Positions 16,242 through 24,938 of a stretch of DNA of 64,000 bases are shown here, one piece after another; position 1 is the stretch's first letter; every line of letters begins with the position of its first letter. The notes below the pieces were generated by a model. The model had not been told where the DNA came from. It worked only from the letters and a program-made list of their open reading frames with translations, and made no database searches. Origin of the DNA: a virus; the IMG/VR virus record IMGVR_UViG_3300027754_005993, positions 53,773 to 117,772 of that record, one strand, 5' to 3'. The position numbers and the translations under genes are program-made.

Positions 16242-17686
16242 TTAAGATACATCAAGTAGATTCTGTGTATATCGAAATTGAGTGCGAGAAAGGTATCGCC
16301 AAGGAGTTATCCTCATTCTTTACCTTCAATGTACCAAATTCGCAATACAATCCAGCATTTCGCAAGAAGCGTTGGGATGGCAAGATTCGTTTGTTCAGTA
16401 TTCTTACAAACAAAATCTATGCTGGATTGCTTTCATATGTTCTGACATTTGCTTCTGATCGTGGTTACAAAGTAGAATATCAATCAAGTCTATCGCGAGA
16501 CACCACTTGCTTAGAACTGCCTACAGTCTATTCTGGAGGCAAGGTCATTCAACCGCACGACTACCAGATTGATGCGATCAAACACGCCCTTGAAAATCGT
16601 AGGACTCTCCTGATATCGCCAACGGGCAGTGGTAAGAGTTTGATCATCTATATGATTATGCTTGAACTTTTAAAGCGTACAAAGAAAAAGATTCTAATTG
16701 TTGTACCCACCACAGGACTTGTTACACAATTAAATTCAGACTTTCAAGATTATGCAAATACCAAGGCAATTGCCAAACATATTCATTTAATATATGGTGG
16801 TCAGGAAAAAACAACTGAATGTAGAGTTATAATATCCACATGGCAAAGTCTTTATACACAGGATGAAAGATACTTTGAACAATTTGATAGTATCATCGGC
16901 GATGAGTCTCATTTGTTTAAGGCAAAATCTCTAGTAAAGATCATGAGTAAATTGAAGACCTGTGAATATAGAATCGGAACCACAGGCACGCTTGATGGCA
17001 CGCAGGTACATCGGTTGGTTCTTGAAGGATTATTTGGTCCTGTGCATCAAGTCACATCTACAAAAGAACTTATAGATAAAGAAGTACTAGCTCAGCTAAA
17101 TATTGAATGTTTGATTCTTCGTTATACTGACAAAGATATACAGGAGATTAAGCGTGCAAAATATCCTGATGAAATTGAATGGTTAGTTCTCAATGATAAA
17201 CGAAATCAGTTTATTACAGATCTCGCAACTAGCATTCCTGGTAATGTGCTCGTTCTTTTTAATTTTGTTGAGAAGCATGGAATACCTCTATATCAGAAGA
17301 TTTCAAAGGCAAGTAAGAAACAGTCATATCTTATCTGTGGTAAAACCGAAATTGAACAAAGAGAAGAAATACGAAAGATTGTAGACAAGGGCAACAATAG
17401 CGTTCTTGTGGCATCCTATGGAACATGCAGCACAGGTATTAATATTAAAAACATTCACGCAATTGTATTTGCTTCCCCATCAAAATCAGTTGTTCGTGTT
17501 CTTCAATCCATTGGTCGTGGTCTTAGAAAGTCAGATACAAAGGAAAAAGCAACGGTATATGACATAGGAGACGATCTCAGTTGGGGCAAGTATAGAAATC
17601 ATGCTCTCCGACACCTAGATGAGCGCACTACCATATATACTAATGAAGAGTTCACATTCAAGAAAACTAAAATTAAATTAAGTTAG
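16238..17686 (+). CDS. uvsW: DNA/RNA helicase UvsW
   Basis: This 482-aa superfamily 2 helicase acts on branched DNA and R-loops, resolving recombination intermediates and ending origin-dependent replication. Visible motifs are an N-terminal domain with FRKKRWDGKIRLF (about 41-53), Q-like PHDYQIDAI, Walker A SPTGSGKS (127-134), DESH (221-224), a GTTGTL motif III, and motif VI SIGRGLRKS near the C-terminus. It is about 100 residues shorter than T4 UvsW, but all helicase motifs are present. The start overlaps uvsY by 4 nt. Confidence 0.95.
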   Translation: MIKIHQVDSVYIEIECEKGIAKELSSFFTFNVPNSQYNPAFRKKRWDGKIRLFSILTNKIYAGLLSYVLTFASDRGYKVEYQSSLSRDTTCLELPTVYSGGKVIQPHDYQIDAIKHALENRRTLLISPTGSGKSLIIYMIMLELLKRTKKKILIVVPTTGLVTQLNSDFQDYANTKAIAKHIHLIYGGQEKTTECRVIISTWQSLYTQDERYFEQFDSIIGDESHLFKAKSLVKIMSKLKTCEYRIGTTGTLDGTQVHRLVLEGLFGPVHQVTSTKELIDKEVLAQLNIECLILRYTDKDIQEIKRAKYPDEIEWLVLNDKRNQFITDLATSIPGNVLVLFNFVEKHGIPLYQKISKASKKQSYLICGKTEIEQREEIRKIVDKGNNSVLVASYGTCSTGINIKNIHAIVFASPSKSVVRVLQSIGRGLRKSDTKEKATVYDIGDDLSWGKYRNHALRHLDERTTIYTNEEFTFKKTKIKLS

Positions 17687-17695
17687 GAACTAACA

Positions 17696-18430
17696 ATGAA
17701 TCTTAAAATCCTGAAACTTAGAAGCGGTGAAGAAATAATAGGTCAGATTCTTGAAGAAACTGAATCCTCAGTAAAAATCTTTCAACCTATGTTCTTCAAC
17801 ATAATTCAATCATTTAATGATGATGGTAATCCTTGTGATATCACCACAATTCATGATTGGTTGGTAAATACCGATGAGAAAAATGTTTCATTGCCAATGG
17901 ATCATGTGGCATTCATCAGTGAACCAAATACGAACACCAAAAAACTATATGAAATTGAAAGTGTCAAAGAATTTGACAAAGATAGTTACAAGACTTCTGT
18001 CGAAGAAACAGAAAAACCACCAGCATCTTCTATTAAAATGAATGAAAAAGATGCAGATGTGTTTGGTATGTTCTTGGAACAACTTATTAATCAATCTTTG
18101 GATTATACGCGACCTCCTACTTCTCATAGAGAATCTTCTAATAGAGAAGGTCCAAAGAGAAAAAGAAAACCAAAGAAGGACTATCTTCCACCAGATATGT
18201 CAGATGAGAGCGAATTAGAGCGTCATATGATTATGATGCAACTCTACATTCCAGCTGAGGCAATTATGAATATGGTGACCAGTGGTCTTCTAGAACCAAA
18301 AGTTCTACTTGATATGGTAAAAGAAGTCAAGAAGCGTAATAAGTTCACTGGTGATGAGAAGGATCGTGGCGATTTCGGTACTAAGTTTTCCGATTGGAAT
18401 CCCGATCCTAAGTCAGATGACTATAACTAA
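17696..18430 (+). CDS. Hypothetical protein with an Sm-like N-terminus
   Basis: This 244-aa protein begins MNLKILKLRSGEEIIGQILE, followed by alternating strands to about residue 90 (...VKIFQPMFFNI...LPMDHVAFISEP). That pattern is typical of an Sm-like small beta-barrel. The middle is charged and low in complexity (SNREGPKRKRKPKKDYLPPD). The C-terminus, ELERHMIMMQLYIPAEAIMN, is helical. Comparable proteins occur near uvsW in aquatic T4-like phages, without a known function. A five-base-pair hairpin, GTTAG-GAA-CTAAC (17682-17694), covers the uvsW stop and its SD. Confidence 0.7.
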   Translation: MNLKILKLRSGEEIIGQILEETESSVKIFQPMFFNIIQSFNDDGNPCDITTIHDWLVNTDEKNVSLPMDHVAFISEPNTNTKKLYEIESVKEFDKDSYKTSVEETEKPPASSIKMNEKDADVFGMFLEQLINQSLDYTRPPTSHRESSNREGPKRKRKPKKDYLPPDMSDESELERHMIMMQLYIPAEAIMNMVTSGLLEPKVLLDMVKEVKKRNKFTGDEKDRGDFGTKFSDWNPDPKSDDYN

Positions 18431-18590
18431 TAGTTAGCTACTATAGGGATCCTTCTTTATTACCACACAGAAATTATACACGCAATGTACGATTCTTGTC
18501 AAGCCCTTATCATCAAGTTTACCAAAAATAGTATAAAACACTTGAAAGATTGGTTTTCCATGCTATACTTGTATTACGAACAGGATGACC
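18431..18590 (+). other. 160-nt non-coding gap before gp55
   Basis: No ORF or tRNA is seen here. The gap holds the early promoter for gp55 at 18542-18569. A small palindrome, CTAATAGTTAG, follows the previous stop, without the T-run needed for an intrinsic terminator. Confidence 0.6.
18542..18569 (+). promoter_or_regulatory. Early sigma70-type promoter for gp55
   Basis: TTGAAA (18542-18547), 16-nt spacer ending in TGC (an extended -10), TATACT (18564-18569). The start near 18576 gives a leader of about 15 nt that includes AGGA, so this one is not leaderless. Confidence 0.75.
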
Positions 18591-19157
18591 ATGAAAAACG
18601 AAAATGAAGATCCAAAAATTATAGAACAAGAAGTAAAGACTCTGAAACATTACATAGACAATGTAAAGTTTTGCAAGTCAATGACCGAATGGAAAAAACT
18701 AGTGCATATTGCAGAGCAGTGTGGAGAAAAGCGTCCACCTGTTACTGACTATATTGCAGAATCATTTCTTAAGATTGCAGAGCATCTCTCGCATAGACCA
18801 AACTTTATCAATTATCAATTTAGAGATGATATGATTGGTGATGGTATTGAGAATTGTCTTCTATATGCTCATAATTTTGATCCTGAAAAATCATCAAATC
18901 CATTTTCATATTTTACTCAGATAATTTATTATGCTTTTCTTCGTCGCATAGAAAAAGAAAAGAAACAAGCATTTATAAAATATAAGTGCTTGCAATTAAA
19001 CGATCTTGATGGTAAAGTGGTGAATTGGTTGAAGCAAGATGGAGAGGCAAGTTCATATGGTGAATTTTTACAAAAACATTTTGCATTAACTGAAAATGAT
19101 ATTGAAAAGTTAGAACCCAAAGATAAAAAGAAAAGGAAACAAAGGAAGCGCAAGTGA
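18591..19157 (+). CDS. gp55: Late-transcription sigma factor gp55
   Basis: This 188-aa protein (T4 gp55 185 aa) directs host RNA polymerase to TATAAATA promoters. The sigma region 2-like core is visible: DDMIGDGIENCLLYAHNFDPEKSSNPFSYFTQIIYYAFLRRI (about residues 77-118). I chose ATG 18591 because AGGA (18582-18585) is at the right distance; an ATG at 18585 overlaps that SD. The C-terminus is strikingly basic (about 15 of the last 20 residues charged, ending KKKRKQRKRK). I do not see the acidic/hydrophobic clamp-binding tail of T4 gp55. It overlaps gp47 by 4 nt. Confidence 0.92.
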   Translation: MKNENEDPKIIEQEVKTLKHYIDNVKFCKSMTEWKKLVHIAEQCGEKRPPVTDYIAESFLKIAEHLSHRPNFINYQFRDDMIGDGIENCLLYAHNFDPEKSSNPFSYFTQIIYYAFLRRIEKEKKQAFIKYKCLQLNDLDGKVVNWLKQDGEASSYGEFLQKHFALTENDIEKLEPKDKKKRKQRKRK

Positions 19158-20215
19158 AATTAGCATTTATTTGTGATACCCATTTTGGTGTACGAAATGA
19201 TTCGCCGTTCTTTTTGGATAATGCCCTATCTTTTTTTGAAAATCAATTCTTTCCATTTTTAAAAGAAAACAATATTACTCAAGTTATTCATCTTGGTGAC
19301 TTTTTTGACCGAAGGAAGTATGTTAATTTCAACACGCTTTCTTTGGTCAGAACACGATTTGTGAATAAGTTGCAAGAACACAATATCACTTTTCATATTA
19401 CCATAGGAAATCATGATACTTATTTTCGCAACACAAATGAATTAAATTCTTTGCGTGAACTTTTGACTGATCGCTACGATAATATTAAACTTTACGAAAA
19501 ACCAACTACAATTAATTTTGACGACTTCTGCTTTGGAATAGTTCCTTGGGTGACTAAGGATAACGAAGCAGAAGTCGTTGATTTCGTTTCAAAATGTCCA
19601 TGTAGAATGATTGGTGGACATTTTGAAATCAATGGATTCCAAGTAGTCATGGGTGTCAAGCATTCACACGGATTCACTACAGAAATCTTCAAACGATTTG
19701 ATCGTGTTCTATCTGGACACTTTCATATCAAACAATCACAAGGAAATATTCATTATCTTGGGACTCAATATCAATTGAATTTCTCAGATGTATATTCTAC
19801 AAAAGGATTTCATGTTTATGACACAGAAACCGACGAGATGGATTTTATTGAGAATGCTGGCAATATATTTCATGTGTTTAACTATGACGATTCCAATCAA
19901 GATGAAGTCAAGCGTATTGTCAAATTTATAAATGAAACTAATCTAAAGAATGGGTTTATTCGTGTCACTGTAAGATCCAAGGCACGACAAGAAATCTTTG
20001 ATAAATTTATTGATGCTCTTTGGGATAAAGGAATTCAAGATCTATCGGTAGTGGAAGATCAAATAGATCATAAAACATCTGGAGTTGAATTCAGTGAATC
20101 TGAGGATACAATGAGCATCATAGGTCGTGAGATTGATGCGATTGAACGCGATGTAGATAAGGGTAAACTTAAGACTTTGATTCGTGATCTTTATATGGAA
20201 AGTCTGAAGATATGA
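19154..20215 (+). CDS. gp47: Recombination nuclease subunit gp47 (Mre11-like)
   Basis: This 353-aa metallophosphoesterase (T4 gp47 339 aa) resects DNA ends together with gp46. The phosphodiesterase motifs are intact: CDTHFG (residues 6-11), HLGDFFDRR, IGNHD, GGHFE and LSGHFH. The C-terminal 100 residues form the DNA-binding/capping region (RVTVRSKARQEIFDKFIDAL). The ATG overlaps the gp55 stop, and the end overlaps gp46 by 4 nt, so the three genes are tightly coupled. Confidence 0.95.
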   Translation: MKLAFICDTHFGVRNDSPFFLDNALSFFENQFFPFLKENNITQVIHLGDFFDRRKYVNFNTLSLVRTRFVNKLQEHNITFHITIGNHDTYFRNTNELNSLRELLTDRYDNIKLYEKPTTINFDDFCFGIVPWVTKDNEAEVVDFVSKCPCRMIGGHFEINGFQVVMGVKHSHGFTTEIFKRFDRVLSGHFHIKQSQGNIHYLGTQYQLNFSDVYSTKGFHVYDTETDEMDFIENAGNIFHVFNYDDSNQDEVKRIVKFINETNLKNGFIRVTVRSKARQEIFDKFIDALWDKGIQDLSVVEDQIDHKTSGVEFSESEDTMSIIGREIDAIERDVDKGKLKTLIRDLYMESLKI

Positions 20216-21942
20216 TTAAATTTGAAAAAGTAAGATTCAAAAACTTTGGATCTTTTGGAAACAATATCACAGAAATCGTGCTGGATAAAAACAGCACAAC
20301 TCTTATCTGTGGAAGCAATGGAAGTGGAAAGTCTTTTGCTTTTCTTGATTCCATTACATTTGCGTTGTTTGGCAAACCATTTCGTAAGATCAATATTCCT
20401 ACACTCGTCAATTCAGTCAATGAAAAAGGGTGTTTAGTTGAGATTGATTTTAGTCGTGGATCCGATAAATTCATGATTCGTCGTGGTATTAATCCGCGCG
20501 TCTTTGAGATTTATAGAAACGGTGAACTTATTGATCAGGATGCCAAGAGTCTTGATTATCAGGAACTTCTTGAGAATCAAATTCTTAAGATGAATTACAA
20601 GACATTCACGCAGGTGGTAATTCTTGGTAGTTCTTCATTTGTTCCTTTCATGCAGTTGTCGGCAGCAGATCGTCGCTCTGTTATTGAAAATATTCTTGAC
20701 ATCAATATATTCAGCACAATGAATATCGTGCTCAGGGGTAAGATTCTTTCATTAAAGGAAATGATCAAAGAACTCAGCATGAAGATTGAAATTGAAAAGA
20801 ACAAGATTAATGTTCAAAAGAGTTATATTGCTACTCTTGAAAAGAAGAACACCGAAGATGATGATGTAAAGAATCAACGAATTACTGAACTAGAGACAAA
20901 GATTAAAACAATTCAATATGATTTAATATGCAAAAATCTTTCGGTTGAGGGTCTACAAGAAGATATTAATAATGCAAAGAAAATTTTAAAAGACAAAACC
21001 AACAGAATTCAAGATTGTCGTACCCATATCGTCACATTGAAGACTTCAAAGGATCAGAAACAGAAGGAGATAAACTTCTTTAAGGAAAATTGTACCTGCC
21101 CAACTTGCACCCAACCTATTGATGATAAAGTCAAAAAAGAAAAGGTGTTGATGAATAATTATGAGATTTCTAATTTAGAAGATGATATGGTAACTACCAA
21201 AGATCATAGCAATTCTCTTCAATATGATATCACTAAATTTGAAAGTCACATTCAGGATACAACCAATCTCATATATGAAGTAACTTCCTTCAACAAAGAA
21301 ATTGAAGCGTATAATAAAGAGATTGAACGGATTCGTAGCACTATGCATAAATCCGCAATCAAGGATGATCTTGTAGAGGAGAAAGAAAAACTCAAGATGT
21401 TTGAGGGTGGACTTGCTGCTTTAGATGAGGAAAAGTTAATTCATTCGAGTGATCTGATGTATCATGAATTCGCAGGTGAGTTACTTCGCGATGGGGGAGT
21501 CAAGGGAAAGATCATCAAGTATTATCTTCCTCACATGAATAAGTTCATCAATAAGTTTCTATCGTCCATGGATTTCTTTGTGCAGTTTCAACTGGATGAG
21601 GAATTCAATGAACAGATTAAATCTCGCTATCGTGATGATTTTAGTTACATGAATTTTAGCGAAGGTGAGAAAATGCGTATAGATCTGGCACTATTGCTAG
21701 CATGGCGAGAGATCGCAAGACTCAAGAATAGCGTCAGTTGTAATCTCTTGATTCTTGATGAGGTGTTCGACTCCTCTCTAGACTCCGTTGGCATGGACGA
21801 ACTTATGAAACTTTTAAAACTTATAAGCGACAAAGCGAATGTGTATGTTATTAGTCACAAAGCAGATCAACTTGTTGATAAATTTTCAACGATTATTTCC
21901 GTTGAGAAAAAGAATAATTTTAGCAAGATCATATATAGTTAA
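20212..21942 (+). CDS. gp46: Recombination nuclease ATPase gp46 (Rad50-like)
   Basis: This 576-aa SMC-like ATPase (T4 gp46 560 aa) partners gp47 in end resection for recombination-dependent replication. It shows Walker A GSNGSGKS (34-41), coiled-coil arms on both sides of the zinc-hook CPTC (C296/C299), the ABC signature FSEGEKMRIDLAL (about 481-493) and Walker B LLILDEVFDSSLD (about 512-524). The hook cysteines sit at the expected midpoint. No truncation is seen. Confidence 0.95.
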   Translation: MIKFEKVRFKNFGSFGNNITEIVLDKNSTTLICGSNGSGKSFAFLDSITFALFGKPFRKINIPTLVNSVNEKGCLVEIDFSRGSDKFMIRRGINPRVFEIYRNGELIDQDAKSLDYQELLENQILKMNYKTFTQVVILGSSSFVPFMQLSAADRRSVIENILDINIFSTMNIVLRGKILSLKEMIKELSMKIEIEKNKINVQKSYIATLEKKNTEDDDVKNQRITELETKIKTIQYDLICKNLSVEGLQEDINNAKKILKDKTNRIQDCRTHIVTLKTSKDQKQKEINFFKENCTCPTCTQPIDDKVKKEKVLMNNYEISNLEDDMVTTKDHSNSLQYDITKFESHIQDTTNLIYEVTSFNKEIEAYNKEIERIRSTMHKSAIKDDLVEEKEKLKMFEGGLAALDEEKLIHSSDLMYHEFAGELLRDGGVKGKIIKYYLPHMNKFINKFLSSMDFFVQFQLDEEFNEQIKSRYRDDFSYMNFSEGEKMRIDLALLLAWREIARLKNSVSCNLLILDEVFDSSLDSVGMDELMKLLKLISDKANVYVISHKADQLVDKFSTIISVEKKNNFSKIIYS

Positions 21943-21945
21943 GAC

Positions 21946-22266
21946 ATGTCTAAAGTAGATACACTTAATTTTAGAGGAAAATTTCGGCAATATGATGTTG
22001 ATGGTCATCCTTATATTTATTTTATAGGTGATTCTGTTGAACACAATTCTCAAATTTATGTTTGTGTAAAGGCAACAACCACTAAAATTCCAGGAACACA
22101 GGAAGGTTCAGCATATTGGAAAGAAACTGGAGGAAATTTTGGTTTCTTTATTCAAGAACAATTACCAAAAAATGCTGAAGTTGGAGATAGATGGTATATT
22201 CCGTCTACAGCGATAATGTACACTTATGTTAAAGAAAGAAATAATGCTTTTTGGGTTGAATTATGA
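21946..22266 (+). CDS. Small protein with a fibre/carbohydrate-binding-like fold
   Basis: This 106-aa protein begins 3 nt after gp46. Residues about 24-62 (GDSVEHNSQIYVCVKAT...SAYWKETG) follow the Trp/Tyr pattern of small chitin/cellulose-binding-type modules. Residues about 81-105 (VGDRWYIPSTAIMYTYV...FWVEL) resemble the GDRWMDSDTGIEFVY...QWVQP element found twice in the collagen-like fibre at 39055. A virion-type module between gp46 and gp45 is unexpected. The gene contains the -35 box of the promoter for the next gene. Function unknown; possibly a displaced virion decoration protein. Confidence 0.6.
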   Translation: MSKVDTLNFRGKFRQYDVDGHPYIYFIGDSVEHNSQIYVCVKATTTKIPGTQEGSAYWKETGGNFGFFIQEQLPKNAEVGDRWYIPSTAIMYTYVKERNNAFWVEL

Positions 22267-22283
22267 TTAAAACATGGTATAAT
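22256..22283 (+). promoter_or_regulatory. Early sigma70-type promoter for the clamp operon
   Basis: TTGAAT (22256-22261), 16-nt spacer ending in TGG, TATAAT (22278-22283). The start near 22290 lies about 4 nt before ATG 22294. It probably drives the 59-aa gene, gp45, gp44, gp62 and regA. Confidence 0.75.
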
Positions 22284-22293
22284 AGGACAAGTT

Positions 22294-22473
22294 ATGAATA
22301 ACACCAATACGGGGCGTAATGAATTTAAAGAAAAGCCAAAACCACCTAAACAATTGAAATCTGTTTCCCGTAAGGAAAAAGATTCAGAGAAGAATAGATC
22401 AAAACAACAACTGAAAAATTATGTCCAAAGCAACTTTGAGGACGATAATTTTGAAGATAACTTCATGAGGTAA
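22294..22473 (+). CDS. 59-aa charged protein upstream of the sliding clamp
   Basis: The ATG lies 10 nt after a consensus -10 box and the frame runs to TAA 22471-22473, just before gp45. Residues 1-45 are polar and lysine-rich (KEKPKPPKQLKS...KNRSKQQLK). The last residues, SNFEDDNFEDNFMR, are acidic with spaced Phe. T4 gp33 and gp55 bind the gp45 clamp through acidic/hydrophobic C-termini, so a clamp-binding peptide is possible, but this is inference. The first position behind a strong promoter and tight spacing to gp45 support a real gene. Confidence 0.6.
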   Translation: MNNTNTGRNEFKEKPKPPKQLKSVSRKEKDSEKNRSKQQLKNYVQSNFEDDNFEDNFMR

Positions 22474-22476
22474 ATT

Positions 22477-23160
22477 ATGAGCACTGTGACTTTTTCGAAA
22501 AATACCCTAACAATTCTTAAGAACTTCTCAAGTCTAAATTCCAATATTCTAGTAAAACCAGGAAATGTAATCAAGACGATTACACCATCCAAGACAGGTA
22601 TGGCAGTCGCTACCATTGAAGAAACCTTTAATGTTGAGTTCGGCATTTGGGATCTCAATAAATTTCTTGGTGTAGTCAGTCTCTTCAATACTCCAACATT
22701 CACCTTTGGAGATAAGAGCGTCAAGATCAAGAATGGTGGAGATTCTGTAGTCAATTATTACTACTCAGAACCACGACTATTGACATGTCCTACAAAGGAT
22801 GTCAATATGCCAGAAATCAATGTGAGTATTATTCTCACCGAAAAGAACTTCAATGAACTTCAGAAAGCAGCATCCGTGATGCAACTTCCTGATATGTCGT
22901 TTAAGTCTGACGATGGTGACATTGTTGCTATGGTTTCTGATCTTGGAGATCCTACCAGTAATTCATATAAGGTAATTTCTGGGACAAAGTATAATGGTCC
23001 CGAATTCTTGTTTAACTTTAAGATGGAGAATATCAAGATTCTTCCTGGAGATTATAAGATTAACTTTGCCAAGAATGTTGTGGGTGAATTCATTCACCAG
23101 TCTATTCCTGTCAAGTACTGGTATGCGATGGAAGCAAATACCTCTAACTATGGATCTTAA
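22477..23160 (+). CDS. gp45: DNA polymerase sliding clamp gp45
   Basis: This 227-aa protein is within a residue of T4 gp45 (228 aa). The trimeric ring tethers the polymerase to DNA and, in T4, also activates late transcription through gp55 and gp33. Recognisable features are VTFSKNTLTILKNFSSLNSN at the start, FNVEFGIWDLNKFLGVVSLF near 45-64, and the C-terminal VVGEFIHQSIPVKYWYAMEA. SD GAGG lies at 22467. It is followed by both clamp-loader genes, as in T4. Confidence 0.95.
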   Translation: MSTVTFSKNTLTILKNFSSLNSNILVKPGNVIKTITPSKTGMAVATIEETFNVEFGIWDLNKFLGVVSLFNTPTFTFGDKSVKIKNGGDSVVNYYYSEPRLLTCPTKDVNMPEINVSIILTEKNFNELQKAASVMQLPDMSFKSDDGDIVAMVSDLGDPTSNSYKVISGTKYNGPEFLFNFKMENIKILPGDYKINFAKNVVGEFIHQSIPVKYWYAMEANTSNYGS

Positions 23161-23162
23161 TA

Positions 23163-24107
23163 ATGAAACCAGAAAATTTTCTGTGGGTTGAAAAGTATCG
23201 TCCGCAGACCATTGAAGATTGCGTTCTCCCCATGTCGCTGAAGTCTACCTTCAGCGACATGGTTGCTAAGGGAGAACCTCAGAATTTGCTCTTCTCTGGT
23301 ACTGCTGGTGTTGGCAAGACAACAGTCGCAAAGGCACTCTGCAATGAGATGGAGTGTGACTGGATTATTATTAATTGCTCAGAGGAAGGAAACATTGACA
23401 CGCTGCGAACAAAGATTCGTCAGTTTGCCAGTACCGTATCTCTGAGTGGGGATACTAAAAAGGTGGTCATTTTAGATGAGTTTGATTATTCAAATGCTAA
23501 TAGCATTCAACCTGCTCTGCGAGGTGCTATTGAAGAATTTGCAAATAATTGTAGGTTTATCCTTACTTGTAACTATAAATCAAGAATTATTGAACCTATT
23601 CACTCTCGTTGCACTTGTATTGACTTCGTACTTGCTGCCTCCGAAAAACCAACCATTGCCGCAAAGATGATGGAACGGTGTTCATATATTCTTAACCAAG
23701 AAGGTGTTAAGGCAGATAAGAAGGTTCTTGGTCAATTGATCATGAAGCACTTTCCAGATATGCGTAGAATTCTAAATGAATTGCAACGGTACGGAGTGTC
23801 TGGTACGATTGATGTGGGAATTCTTTCCTCTATCGCAGAGGTAGAGATTAAGAACCTGATGACTGCACTTCGCAACAAGGATTTTGTCACGGTTCGTCGT
23901 TGGGCAGCACTCAATGCTGAAACCTCCCCCCAAGAGATCTATAGGAAAATCTACGATGCCCTTGGTGAGCATATGGAGAATCAGACCATTCCAGAGGCGA
24001 TCTTGATAATCGCAGAGGCACAGTATCGCTCTGCTTTTGTTGCTGATCAAGAGATCAATCTTGTAGCGTGTCTAGTCCAGTTGATGATGTCTTGCGCTTT
24101 CAAATAA
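23163..24107 (+). CDS. gp44: Clamp loader large subunit gp44
   Basis: This 314-aa AAA+ ATPase (T4 gp44 319 aa) opens the gp45 ring and places it on primed DNA. Motifs are WVEKYRPQTIEDCVLP at the start, Walker A GTAGVGKTT (46-54), Walker B VILDEFDYS (102-110), sensor 1 LTCNYKS (134-140) and the SRC motif (148-150). It starts 2 nt after gp45 and ends 1 nt before gp62. Confidence 0.96.
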   Translation: MKPENFLWVEKYRPQTIEDCVLPMSLKSTFSDMVAKGEPQNLLFSGTAGVGKTTVAKALCNEMECDWIIINCSEEGNIDTLRTKIRQFASTVSLSGDTKKVVILDEFDYSNANSIQPALRGAIEEFANNCRFILTCNYKSRIIEPIHSRCTCIDFVLAASEKPTIAAKMMERCSYILNQEGVKADKKVLGQLIMKHFPDMRRILNELQRYGVSGTIDVGILSSIAEVEIKNLMTALRNKDFVTVRRWAALNAETSPQEIYRKIYDALGEHMENQTIPEAILIIAEAQYRSAFVADQEINLVACLVQLMMSCAFK

Positions 24108-24108
24108 T

Positions 24109-24480
24109 ATGCTTTCCGATATCTTAAACTCAATCAATCAGACCAAGGAAAATCTCCTATCCAAAGACCCCCGTCTGGAGAAGGATTATGTTCCCTTTGT
24201 CATCAATAAATGCTTTTCGTATTTTCCCGATACCATCTTTTATGCCAATAGAATGAATCAGTCTGCATTCTTAGATAAAAAGATGCAATATGACTATTAT
24301 ATTCACTCAATATCCAAGCGTAAGCGTTTTTCCAAGTGGATCAAATCCGAGGAAAGCAAGGATTTAGAGGTGATCAAGGAAGTCTATGGGTACTCAGATG
24401 CCCGTGCTAGGGAGGTAATTGACTTGCTTCCTATGGACAAATTACGCGAATTAATACAAAAAGGTGGTCAAAAACGGTAA
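24109..24480 (+). CDS. gp62: Clamp loader small subunit gp62 (short)
   Basis: This 123-aa protein sits between gp44 and regA exactly as in T4, and its FVINKCFSYFPDTIFYANRM segment (about 27-46) is typical of gp62 in aquatic T4-like phages. It is about two thirds of the T4 length (187 aa), which is usual outside the T-evens. It forms the clamp loader with four gp44 subunits. The C-terminus (EVIDLLPMDKLRELIQKGG) looks complete, and the reading frame is intact. Confidence 0.88.
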   Translation: MLSDILNSINQTKENLLSKDPRLEKDYVPFVINKCFSYFPDTIFYANRMNQSAFLDKKMQYDYYIHSISKRKRFSKWIKSEESKDLEVIKEVYGYSDARAREVIDLLPMDKLRELIQKGGQKR

Positions 24481-24515
24481 AACCCTAAATATTTTCTATA
24501 ATATGGAGCATTATT

Positions 24516-24911
24516 ATGGAAGATATTTTTGAGGGATTGGGCGTGGAGATAACATTGAAAAGTGAAGAAGATTTCCTTAAAGTTAAGGAAACTCTCACTA
24601 GAATCGGTGTATCTTCTAAAACTGAAAAGAAATTATATCAATCGTGTCATATACTACACAAGCGAGGTAGATATGCTATCATACATTTTAAAGAAATGTT
24701 TGTTCTTGATGGTCTTGACTCTGATATATCAGAAGACGATCTTGGGCGAAGAAATACAATAGTTAAATTACTGGTAGAATGGGAATTGGTGAATGTGATA
24801 GATCCAAAACAGTATGAGCAACCACAACTTTCTCTTGCTAGATTGAAGATCATTCCGCATAAAGAAAAGAAAGAATGGACTTTGATTCCTAAGTATCACA
24901 TCGGTAAGTGA
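24516..24911 (+). CDS. regA: Translational repressor RegA
   Basis: This 131-aa RNA-binding protein (T4 RegA 122 aa) represses translation of early mRNAs, including the clamp genes, by binding near their start codons. Family features include the LKVKETLTRIGVSSKTEKKLYQSCHILHKRGRY region (about 22-54), HFKEMFVLDG and the C-terminal RLKIIPHKEKKEWTLIPKYH. In the 35-nt gap before it, TATAAT (24497-24502) and CCTAAATA (24484-24491) are both present, but without a clear -35. In T4 regA is followed by gene 43; here 32 kb separate them. Confidence 0.93.
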   Translation: MEDIFEGLGVEITLKSEEDFLKVKETLTRIGVSSKTEKKLYQSCHILHKRGRYAIIHFKEMFVLDGLDSDISEDDLGRRNTIVKLLVEWELVNVIDPKQYEQPQLSLARLKIIPHKEKKEWTLIPKYHIGK

Positions 24912-24938
24912 CATATATAAGTGTGGAGATTTTATATT

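Noticed and set aside
17099-17106. CTAAATA inside uvsW, and similar matches inside the genes at 27047 and 52298 and in the partial gene at the left edge
   Set aside because: All lie within coding sequence without a gene start at the expected distance.
17682-17694. GTTAG-GAA-CTAAC as a terminator after uvsW
   Set aside because: Five base pairs and no T-run. It could affect initiation of the next gene at most.
24484-24502. CCTAAATA and TATAAT before regA
   Set aside because: No -35 match for the TATAAT, and CTAAATA-like strings occur by chance in AT-rich DNA. Not reported as promoters.
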